A model generated the notes under the pieces. The model had not been told where the DNA came from and did no database searches. It saw only the letters and a list, made by a program, of their open reading frames with translations. Positions 15,801 to 22,355 of a stretch of DNA of 22,355 nt are shown here, piece by piece. The stretch covers positions 37,161 to 59,515 of the forward strand of contig PBUX01000032.1 of NCBI GenBank assembly GCA_002728565.1, in the 5' to 3' direction. Every line of letters begins with the position of its first letter. Position 1 is the stretch's first letter. The translations under genes and the position numbers were made by a program. This DNA is from Methanobacteriota archaeon. Its GTDB lineage: Archaea > Thermoplasmatota > Poseidoniia > Poseidoniales > Thalassarchaeaceae.

Positions 15801-17744
15801 TGTTTTCGAGAATTCTAAGAATCCACTGACTTCTGCTTGTCTGAAGGCGTATATGCTCTGCTTTACGTCTCCCACATAGCAAATTGTAGGCTGCCATGGA
15901 GTTTCTGTAATTGGTGACTCATTGGCCTCTATCCCCCTTGGCCCCCAAAGGCGGGAAATTATTCTCCATTGTAGGGGTGAGTTGTCTTGTGCCTCGTCAA
16001 TAATGAAGGCTCGGTATCTTCTTCTAATTTCTAGCAATAGTCCATGCCTCTCCTCAAGGTCATTTCTAATTGCTTTGAGTATCGATGAAGACATACCCGA
16101 TTCTTCGGGTTTAATCTCTAGTTCTGACAAGATTTCGAAGGCTTTGGAAATATGATCGTCCCTCCAAGGCTTATTGCCAATAGAGTCCAGAGCGTGCTGA
16201 ATTTTTGGGTGGTAGAATGGCCTGCAGACATCTGGGCACTTGACTAGAAGCAAATCTGCTGCCATGTTCTGCATATCTTCGAAATCATGCAATTCATCGT
16301 CGTCCTTGAGCTTCTTTAATACCCCTTGGAAGCCAAGGTGAATTAGATACAGGTCACTGAGGTTTCTGACTTCTGATTCTAGCGAGAAGTGAGACTTTTC
16401 CTTTGAATTAGCCGGCCTATCTGGGATATTTATTGGAACTGGGCTGCTTGGCCCCTCCCAGTTCTTTGGTGTCCCAGGTGGCTCCATTTTATCTAGAATT
16501 ATTGAGGCATGGACAAAGTGGAGCATTAGTTGACCCCTTTCAGAGGACCAAAGTCTCTCGAAAGCTCTGATTTCCCCTTTCAATGATTTTAGGAAGCTCT
16601 CTTTGGTGTTCCTATCTTTAATCTTCGAATAACTATCCACACCTGAATCCCATGAGTCTCGTGGGAAGTGGTTCCTTGGAAAGAAGGTCATCTTTTTGGT
16701 CAAGAGGCTCGGCTTGGAAACTGTGCAAATCAATACATGGCCCATCCAGCGAAGTTTTGCCCATTTCCCCTCTGGAGGGCCTTTCAAGTCTAATTCATCC
16801 AAACTGAAAATACGAGATGTACGGGGCCATCCAACTGATGATGGTGAGTTAATGTGACTCTTGAAAATCTGGCAAACATTGGTCACTATGGAATGTAATC
16901 TTGAGGAAAACTCGGAAATTTCTGATTCGTCTATTGATTCCAAAATCTGATTAATTAGCGATTCCGAGGCGATTTGTCCATCTCCTCCGGTTATCTTCCT
17001 GATTACCTCATCGATGAACACCGATTTTGAAGCTAGCCCCCTTATCACCCTAGATGCAGCCCTTGTACCAGAGTAATTTCGAGATAGCCTATCTCTAGCA
17101 GATAGGAATTCGGAAACAATCTCAGCGGGTATGCCAGCATCCACCGCGTCTCCCAACTTAGATGGGGAGTTAGATAGTCTCCAGATAGTACTGAGAGTTG
17201 ATTCGATTAGCATATTCCTCCCTGTATCAGTCACATTGCCTTTGCTCGACGTATCCCCAAGTCTACCCCAGTATGGAGTTACCAGCCGACTCAGGAAAGA
17301 GTCGATGGTTCCGATTGGGGCATCTTCAAGAAGCATCATTATTTGCTCTATAGACCCCTCATTCCTCAATCTGGGATCGGTTCTAATTTTGCCATCGTCC
17401 CCTAATGGTCCCGGTCTTAGTCTGGATATTTCTTTCCGAAGTCTGTCCCTCATCTCATCTGCAGCCCTATTGGTGAACGTTAGAAGAACGACCTCCCCGG
17501 GAAGCATCCCGCCCCATTCTCGGAGATCCATTCTATCGGAAGGTATGGAGAATAGTGAGCCCCCGCTTAGTGCATTTGGACGATTTGGTTTGGGAAGCAA
17601 ACGTGTTGCCCTTTGATCTTCCGACAGGTAGTGCTCGATAACGCGATTGACTATTGTGCTGGTTTTGCCGGTACCTGCTCCAGCATCTATCACGATGTGG
17701 GAATCAATATTCAGGGCCAATCTTTGTGCTGTGTTTAGTCTCAT
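12813..17744 (-). CDS. addA: AddA-like UvrD/Rep superfamily 1 helicase-nuclease
   Basis: The motor and nuclease subunit of an AddAB/RecBCD-type machine that resects double-strand DNA ends for recombination. From ATG 17744 (1643 residues): Q-motif LNTAQRLAL (Q7), Walker A AGAGTGKTS (K27), motif Ia VVLLTFTNRAADEMRDRLR, Walker B DEAQD (583-587), motif III YVGDVKQSIYAFRQAE, motif IV SLQVNYRTAGG, motif V LMTIHSSKGLES (about 1054) and motif VI LLYVASTRAEEKL (about 1136). A C-terminal PD-(D/E)XK nuclease has H1346, D1480 (GVIDLV), D1498 and K1500 (PIDLKTE) and Q1541 (QLALYYLAL). Cysteines C1303, C1626, C1629 and C1639 look like an Fe-S cluster site, unlike bacterial AddA. ATG 17744 is chosen over 17777 because GGAGG (17754-17758) is well spaced and the stop/start overlap TAATG couples it to addB. 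Confidence 0.9.
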   Translation of the reverse strand: MRLNTAQRLALNIDSHIVIDAGAGTGKTSTIVNRVIEHYLSEDQRATRLLPKPNRPNALSGGSLFSIPSDRMDLREWGGMLPGEVVLLTFTNRAADEMRDRLRKEISRLRPGPLGDDGKIRTDPRLRNEGSIEQIMMLLEDAPIGTIDSFLSRLVTPYWGRLGDTSSKGNVTDTGRNMLIESTLSTIWRLSNSPSKLGDAVDAGIPAEIVSEFLSARDRLSRNYSGTRAASRVIRGLASKSVFIDEVIRKITGGDGQIASESLINQILESIDESEISEFSSRLHSIVTNVCQIFKSHINSPSSVGWPRTSRIFSLDELDLKGPPEGKWAKLRWMGHVLICTVSKPSLLTKKMTFFPRNHFPRDSWDSGVDSYSKIKDRNTKESFLKSLKGEIRAFERLWSSERGQLMLHFVHASIILDKMEPPGTPKNWEGPSSPVPINIPDRPANSKEKSHFSLESEVRNLSDLYLIHLGFQGVLKKLKDDDELHDFEDMQNMAADLLLVKCPDVCRPFYHPKIQHALDSIGNKPWRDDHISKAFEILSELEIKPEESGMSSSILKAIRNDLEERHGLLLEIRRRYRAFIIDEAQDNSPLQWRIISRLWGPRGIEANESPITETPWQPTICYVGDVKQSIYAFRQAEVSGFLEFSKTLRSINIHELNSIPELTRKPALRRSTHSRDPRNDHTISIAKASEYMEKGGRDLVSWIPFDSTDRELKPPSISEINNRKEGMISLQVNYRTAGGLLTNMNEWWEDVFSSRHNLLKSGDFYASPQILEPSPENRKKQGSIEWICPTDNIQETDPSPNLTTYLDPFDLGEKHRLESQAMLIAMRVRSLIDASQIQVRSSEGSWQKSEKQEPVKPSEIMILLPNRVQIRDIITRHLGDMGIPVQVDLEGNLLERPTAIALEGLLQFVARPNSRHNAAWVARSCLIGFDDEQLQVFLGESKKNTNLLQKLESHCPSESQRSLVCRWNHLASSFSLIELLEETIDQYDLLVAYPEDSSRRDAEQFIEIVSKLSSEVGGDPIILADRIKELRESSTSPIVSQANPESDAVRLMTIHSSKGLESRVVIIADVFSNRQTNMRNEQNSRLIVTPELFAGNPNPWPSETNAPKSAMWRHVSLLQSARKDAEARRLLYVASTRAEEKLIIAGSPKGTKWIEGQGIIFPWEYDSPNPQLGQIWAESLRQGSIRRGETNSQWLSGRHDSSESTAKIPENLTLDPQSIRENAFIDGDGSNGGMTVIHHPECFIDYKGTLEGIRTPLQRIEAIDRISRNEEGLQKNAHSSSLMDSTTSVRIKPSKLPIFNECARRQWLETRGGLEMEPVIPNPSTESMNGRKMNLSPAEFGTIFHRIMEIGIGSPFLGGETLSCQLPHSWTKASDNRISDPELHKTVFEELIPPSANLNEVEKIVTAMSERIQDGKIGKFTEGKQVDGQVLEGLRTEMPFHITIPTKFNTVERNIWSPEGPEILAKFDMTNVEMSGVIDLVICSKDDQGNSAIRPIDLKTEGAESIFDLEDNELLATIDKLEPGPMSQSEKQILKDHRLQLALYYLALIQSEKDKEDAGIPHRTVLPPAILVGVTGRLIEYSPEMLEEALFELQSLLARSATISLASHVPQSKFPRLSGESASVCNKCPFSSGVKPICGPAE

Positions 17745-20700
17745 TAGAAGTCGCCTCCTCTTTCCATCACATTGCAAGTTCTACTTACAGGGCAGTAATT
17801 ACAGACCATGGGGGAAGGAGTGGGGTGGACCATTCCCTCTGACGAACGGGAGGCTACCTTGAGGGCGACTGCGATTCTTTGGGCCATCCACGCCCTGAAA
17901 TGATTGCTTGGAGATTGTGGAGCCTCATCCGTAAACCTATGAAGATTAGAGGTGATTTTCGTACGATTCCCCAAATCTAGTTTGTCTAGACGATTTGAAT
18001 AATCAGAAGAGACTTCTAGAAAATGTTCGGATTTATGACCAAATATGGAGATTCCAGCTGCGATTACCAAGTCCCCTGGATGGGCCACTTCCCATGCTCT
18101 GGAGTATAGTGCTAGTTGTAGCTCTTCTAATAAGCCTCTAATGTGTCTTTTTCTAGGAGATCTAGAAGAAGAAGTTTTCAGATCCCTTATGGCTACAATC
18201 CTTCTTGGTTTCCAACCAGAACCATGAACCCTGATCGGGGCTATGGTTTGGTCGCCTTCTTCATCTATCCATTTCTCTGCATTATTGTCGAATGGTAGAA
18301 GATCAACTCTGTCTATAAATCCTCTAATTTTTATCGGTTCTAGATCCTCCCCCCCAGTGAGCTCGGAAGGGAGGGAGATCTCCAAACCCCCTGTCTGGAA
18401 ATTATCTGTGCTCCACTCCAAAGAAATTGGGGCCGAGTCGGAGCATGAAGACTCTGATGAAATAATTGAGCCTATTCTGCCGGAGAAAGGTAGAGGCTTT
18501 GGATCTGCCAACCAAGAGTTCCATTGTCCAGTGTCCATGCCAGTCAGGGATCGTAGATTTTGTGTAGCAACTGCATCAGTTCTCTCCAACCAAGCAGCTC
18601 TGCTATCTAATGACTCCAGTGCCATCTGCATCAGTTGGCCCTCGCTGAAATTTGATCGAGAAATGCTGAATCTGGAGTTTTCATTAGGGGTATCTTTCTC
18701 GCCACCGAATGGAACATTGAGTACGCCTGAAATTATGTCATGATGTACCATGTGTAGTAGACTTCCCTGAGTCCGGCCATCTATTTCTTCATCAATTTCT
18801 TCGTCGTCATCTGCATAGAGGCCACTGGAAAGCCATCCCATCCTTGGGCATTCAAGCCACTTCTGGAGTCTTGTTGGTGACCAGATGCCAACTCTTTGTT
18901 TAGCTCCAGCTGAATGGCCATGCCTTGAGTCATGGACTTTCGACCCACTGGGACTTGGTTTGAAGGGCCTCGGATCAATTGTTGCCGAATGCTTACCACT
19001 CTTGGTGATTCCACCTACAACTGGCCATCTTGGATTATCTCTTGGTTCTAACACCCCTTCTGGCTTCCTAGCGCTTAGACTTGCCCTATCGAAACTGAGT
19101 AATCTTGGAATCGCTGATGAGGGGAGATAGCCGTCCTCATCTGTTCTTACTGGCTGCCTCCTCTTCCTATCTTGATGGAGGCTGGAGTCCAATCCAATCG
19201 ATATTGCGCTAGGATTGATGGGTTTCCGCAATGGGGGTTTGTTTTGTCGTATTCGTTTTCCATCCTGCTGCCGGAGTTCTCGAGGCAATTGCAATGCATC
19301 ATCTGATGTGAAATACTCTGCATTATGATCCTCATTTACAAGCGATTTTGACCATTCCCTGATTGGGGCAGAAGGTGGGTTCACCTCATCCTCAGAAGAA
19401 TCGATAATCACTACTTCAGAAGAGGAAAATAGAATGTGTTGAAGATGATGTCTGGCATCACGAATAGGTGTGTCTGGACTAAGTATGTCCATGGAGAACC
19501 TCTCCTTGTCCCCTATGTATGGCACTTTTTTGGACTTCAGATTCCAAGAAGAGGTGGATGTGTTTGCAAGAATAGTAAGTTCTGCGCTACAACCTAGTGA
19601 GTCACTTGGACTAAGCAGGCGAACCCTGCCTGAGACTTCGGTCCCATGTGATTTGATGGTAGATTGCTGACACAGATAATTGAATTCTGTGACCCATGAT
19701 TTGCCGGAGTCTGGTGCTTCGTGCGCCGCATTTGCTTGCATTTCCCGAAGAAGTGTCTGGTTTCTCCAAATCGTCTGAATCACGGAAGCAGGTGATATTG
19801 TTGTTCCATCGGAGGTTTCCATTGTTGATTCTACGTCGATAGAAGCGAGTAATGTCATCAGCCACTCATCGGATGTCGACTCGCTCTCCGGAATGGGTAG
19901 CTTTCTGCCTGAATAGCACCCAAGGCTAGTTGACTCGTCACTTAGGGCTTTCTTGTCTTCATTGGATAGTAGTGGGCGTAGAGAGTTAGCGAGGCATAGT
20001 ATCCACCATTGCGCGCTTTCTTTCTGCGGACCCATGGTTTCATCGGAAGGTGCTCTAGACATGGTTGAGAGCCACTTTTGCAGAGTACCGGGACCACCCA
20101 GAATATGTTCTTGTCTCGCTATATTTGTTAGTAGCTCTGGTTCTGCGATAGGCCTGATTGAGTTGTCAGATGGATGTTTGTCCGTGATCTCAAAGGGAGG
20201 TATTGATTTTTGCAAGGAGAGGGCCCTGAGTCTGGCGAGTGAGAATGCATCTGATCCGTGAGGCAGGTTTGCAACATACAATATCCAATGAGCAAGTGGG
20301 TTCGAGGGGAGTGGTTTCCTTTTTTGTTGGATTCTGACTCCTAGATGCGATAGTAGCCGTGTCCATCTCTCTCTATTTTCTTCGACTGCGGGATCGATAA
20401 TCAAAATTTTATCTTCGGAATTAGAAGAAAGCCTCTCTCCTACGACTTTTAGGGTGGCATCAAATGAATGTGCCTCCCTTTTTACGAAGACTCTTCTCAC
20501 ATTGGGCCTTTCCTGCTCATGGCCCCTCCCTGAGCGAATAATCCACTCGGGAAGGTCATCGGAATTTTTTATTGGATGCTCGTCGACTAATAAGATTCCA
20601 TGATGACCAAGCCTGAAATTCCCGGGATATGCCAGCTGATGAACCGGTCTGAATCTTGAAAGCTGCAAAATCATCTCTGAGTGTGATCTGCAAATTCCCG

Positions 20701-21319
20701 GGGAGTGGTCCAATAGTATTATGCCATCAATATCCGAGATGCTAAATGGCTCCCTTCCCTTCTTCAACTCGTTAATGACGCGAGGTAGAACCATGTCTAC
20801 ATGAGTTCCTCCAAGCTTCTTCTCCAGTCTTCTGATGATTCTGATGAAAGTTGTAATTCCGGGTCCATCCCACTCTTCGAAGGCCAGTTCCCTGGAAAGA
20901 TGTGAGAATAGACTTGCCAAGGAGCGGGTCTTTCCTATTCCCCAATTCATTTCTGGAATTGGATTAATGATTGGAAATCCTAATCTGGAAGCCTCCTTGC
21001 AGCACTCAGTATGAAGAATTGTTTCAAATGGACCTTGATGTGGAATTACTCTAGGGAGTCTGAAATCTGCAAGTAGCGAGTTTGCTAGTGAGTCTATCGT
21101 ATGATGAAAATTCGTGTCGATTGCCCCCGATAAGCCGATAGAGGCTAAGTTCTCACGTCTAGAGCTGTCATTTGGATAAATTACCATGACTCTACCAGGC
21201 AAATCAGAATTTGCGGCCCCGGGATTTAGTGATTGGAGTCTGATCTGATCTTGGAGCCAACTCGGTGTTCTTCCAATATTGACCTCTTCACTTGTGATTC
21301 GATATTCTGAAGACTGCAT
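17744..21319 (-). CDS. addB: AddB-like subunit: inactive helicase fold with Fe-S PD-(D/E)XK nuclease
   Basis: The partner subunit of the AddA-like protein, expected to grip and cut one strand of the broken DNA end and perhaps recognise a regulatory sequence. From ATG 21319 (1191 residues) the N-terminal two thirds are divergent, with VMVIYPNDSSRRENL where AddB proteins have a VVPN-like strand, but no Walker A is visible, so ATPase activity is unlikely. The C-terminal nuclease is intact: C824 (LECPRMGWL), H856 (GSLLHMVHHD), D1003 (RGFIDRVD), D1046 and K1048 (RDLKTS), Q1068 (LQLALYS) and C1173/C1176/C1182 (CNYCPVSRTC), the classic AddB Cx2Cx5C. The start is set by GGAGATGAT (21323-21331); the frame is open to TTG 21385. 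Its TAA overlaps the addA ATG by one base. The long low-complexity middle (about 690-810) is poorly conserved-looking. Confidence 0.85.
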   Translation of the reverse strand: MQSSEYRITSEEVNIGRTPSWLQDQIRLQSLNPGAANSDLPGRVMVIYPNDSSRRENLASIGLSGAIDTNFHHTIDSLANSLLADFRLPRVIPHQGPFETILHTECCKEASRLGFPIINPIPEMNWGIGKTRSLASLFSHLSRELAFEEWDGPGITTFIRIIRRLEKKLGGTHVDMVLPRVINELKKGREPFSISDIDGIILLDHSPGICRSHSEMILQLSRFRPVHQLAYPGNFRLGHHGILLVDEHPIKNSDDLPEWIIRSGRGHEQERPNVRRVFVKREAHSFDATLKVVGERLSSNSEDKILIIDPAVEENRERWTRLLSHLGVRIQQKRKPLPSNPLAHWILYVANLPHGSDAFSLARLRALSLQKSIPPFEITDKHPSDNSIRPIAEPELLTNIARQEHILGGPGTLQKWLSTMSRAPSDETMGPQKESAQWWILCLANSLRPLLSNEDKKALSDESTSLGCYSGRKLPIPESESTSDEWLMTLLASIDVESTMETSDGTTISPASVIQTIWRNQTLLREMQANAAHEAPDSGKSWVTEFNYLCQQSTIKSHGTEVSGRVRLLSPSDSLGCSAELTILANTSTSSWNLKSKKVPYIGDKERFSMDILSPDTPIRDARHHLQHILFSSSEVVIIDSSEDEVNPPSAPIREWSKSLVNEDHNAEYFTSDDALQLPRELRQQDGKRIRQNKPPLRKPINPSAISIGLDSSLHQDRKRRQPVRTDEDGYLPSSAIPRLLSFDRASLSARKPEGVLEPRDNPRWPVVGGITKSGKHSATIDPRPFKPSPSGSKVHDSRHGHSAGAKQRVGIWSPTRLQKWLECPRMGWLSSGLYADDDEEIDEEIDGRTQGSLLHMVHHDIISGVLNVPFGGEKDTPNENSRFSISRSNFSEGQLMQMALESLDSRAAWLERTDAVATQNLRSLTGMDTGQWNSWLADPKPLPFSGRIGSIISSESSCSDSAPISLEWSTDNFQTGGLEISLPSELTGGEDLEPIKIRGFIDRVDLLPFDNNAEKWIDEEGDQTIAPIRVHGSGWKPRRIVAIRDLKTSSSRSPRKRHIRGLLEELQLALYSRAWEVAHPGDLVIAAGISIFGHKSEHFLEVSSDYSNRLDKLDLGNRTKITSNLHRFTDEAPQSPSNHFRAWMAQRIAVALKVASRSSEGMVHPTPSPMVCNYCPVSRTCNVMERGGDF

Positions 21320-21322
21320 CAA

Positions 21323-21331
21323 ATCATCTCC
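21323..21331 (-). promoter_or_regulatory. Ribosome-binding site deciding the addB start
   Basis: GGAGATGAT on the minus strand lies three bases before ATG 21319. It favours this start over the upstream TTG (21385) and ATG (21337), which lack such a site. A TATAATTT (21384-21391), overlapping the end of the thioredoxin-like gene, could be the promoter of the addB-addA pair. Confidence 0.5.
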
Positions 21332-21386
21332 GAGCATTCGCCATGGAAGGCGACGGTTATTCAACCCAACCCAAAATACTACCAAA

Positions 21387-22346
21387 TTATAGGGGCATGT
21401 GATTGTTGCGCCTAGGTACCAAGATAGCTAAGAGGCATATCAGCAAGGAGGGTCCAATTGCTGGAACCGCTTTGTCAGATGTAGTCTCAGGAGTTGAAGT
21501 CTCCCAGTCAATTACTAGGATCGCTGAAATGTCATCGCCATCCCATGCCTCAGGTATTGTCAATGAGATTTCGCCCTGGAGGCTGGGGAGCTGGATTGTG
21601 TCCACCAAGATATTGGAATAATTGCCCTTGCCGTTTGATCCTTCTGGAAAACTTGCAACTTGTTCTACGTACATTAGCCAAGGTGTCAATGTATACGATT
21701 GACAGTCTGACACGCAATCATGGAAAACATTCTCAACGTTCCATGAGAAATCTAAGGAGTTTGAAGTGGATTCGGACGAGCGAGAGAAGGAGAGGGAAGC
21801 GTTGCCGGAAAATGGATGACTAGAGCCCACTGAGATAGATTGGTTGTAATCGCTGCTGATGCTAGATGACTTGGGCCTAGTTCCCAAATGGAGCCTCTCA
21901 CCGTCGAAAACGGTAGTTGGGGCCAGTCTGGGAGAAAGGCCCACTGTTGTCGATGTGCCGCCATAAATTGACTCCCATCGATCGTCGGTTCCATTGCTTC
22001 CAAAAGGGTCTTCGGGCTCAAATTTGAATTTGTGATAATTTATGACCACTACATTCGATTGACCGATAACCTGATGCAAAATTTTCTCCGTTTGCACGCA
22101 ATTTGTACACCATGTTGCTGTATATACCTCGATTACCTGAGGAAAGCTTGCTACATCCATTTCAATGGATGCGTTCGTCGCGTCCACTGGCAATTCTAGG
22201 CCGAGTCCTCCAATTGCCCCCCCGGCCACTCCCTCTCTAGCCTCATCCCAAGTGGGGGGATCTGTGTCAGCACTGGCTGCATTAGTTAGAATGGTGAACA
22301 GAAGAAGGGTGGTAAGCGCGAGGGCCAGCCGTGATTGCATGGCCAT
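21387..22346 (-). CDS. Secreted thioredoxin-like protein with C-terminal membrane anchor
   Basis: A 319-residue exported protein. Residues 1-26 form a signal peptide (LALALTTLLLFTILTNAASA). A thioredoxin fold follows, with the strand FPQVIEVYTATWC and the redox pair C80/C83 in WCTNC; VVVINYHKFKFEPEDPFGSN and LAPTTVFDGE (the cis-Pro region) complete the domain up to about residue 155. The second half is a separate, Ser-rich, probably beta-sandwich domain with a CxxxC pair (HDCVSDCQS). It ends in PAIGPSLLICLLAILVPRR, a hydrophobic segment plus Arg pair that looks like a C-terminal anchor or sorting signal. It probably handles disulfides outside the membrane; the partner is unknown. ATG 22346 and ATG 22340 are both possible starts. 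The upstream region is outside the window. Confidence 0.85.
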   Translation of the reverse strand: MAMQSRLALALTTLLLFTILTNAASADTDPPTWDEAREGVAGGAIGGLGLELPVDATNASIEMDVASFPQVIEVYTATWCTNCVQTEKILHQVIGQSNVVVINYHKFKFEPEDPFGSNGTDDRWESIYGGTSTTVGLSPRLAPTTVFDGERLHLGTRPKSSSISSDYNQSISVGSSHPFSGNASLSFSRSSESTSNSLDFSWNVENVFHDCVSDCQSYTLTPWLMYVEQVASFPEGSNGKGNYSNILVDTIQLPSLQGEISLTIPEAWDGDDISAILVIDWETSTPETTSDKAVPAIGPSLLICLLAILVPRRNNHMPL

Positions 22347-22355
22347 CCTAAGGAA

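Noticed and set aside
20900..20960. GIGKT in the AddB-like protein as a possible Walker A
   Set aside because: The residue five before the GK is Met, so GxxxxGK(S/T) is not satisfied, and it lies in a helical region well after the expected first strand.

Overview
The window is a gene-dense piece of an archaeal chromosome. The main evidence is an archaeal-type Spt5, the archaeal stalk proteins L10/P0 and L12/P1 with their charged GLGxLFG tails, and a radical SAM enzyme of archaeosine (tRNA G15) modification. The moderate GC content, the acidic proteins with Ser/Gly/Asp-rich extracytoplasmic parts and the gene mix suggest a marine planktonic euryarchaeon of the Thermoplasmatota, such as Marine Group II/III (Poseidoniales-like). 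That placement is inference. No tRNA, rRNA, CRISPR array, insertion sequence or prophage was seen, and no stretch over 300 bases lacks a gene.

Layout. (1) 1-4198, plus strand: the spt5-rpl11-rpl1-rpl10-rpl12 cluster, then two genes I do not recognise (one small soluble protein, one single-pass membrane protein). (2) 4195-8691, minus strand: a Ygr210/YchF-type GTPase, a many-helix membrane protein with features of the heme-copper oxidase subunit I / NnrS fold but no visible CuB site, its small two-helix neighbour, and the archaeosine radical SAM enzyme RaSEA. (3) 8794-10644, plus strand: an Atg22/UMF1-like MFS transporter with a large soluble insertion. (4) 10657-22346, minus strand: a secreted thioredoxin-like protein, a two-gene AddAB-type helicase-nuclease (addB-like then addA-like, joined by a TAATG overlap), an M20 metallopeptidase and a coiled-coil protein.

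How the genes work together. The first block makes the ribosomal stalk and its base plus an elongation factor. Its oddest feature is the L11 gene. It encodes only the C-terminal, rRNA-binding domain (about 92 residues); the N-terminal domain that normally sits at the stalk base and contacts translation GTPases is missing, and the 81-base gap before it is too short to hold one. The second notable system is the AddAB-like pair, which has one ATPase motor and two PD-(D/E)XK nuclease domains. Both nucleases carry a four-cysteine iron-sulfur-type signature, whereas in the bacterial AddAB known to me only AddB does. The third is the oxidase-like membrane protein without CuB ligands, next to its small partner. 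I consider the L11 truncation the best candidate for something undescribed.
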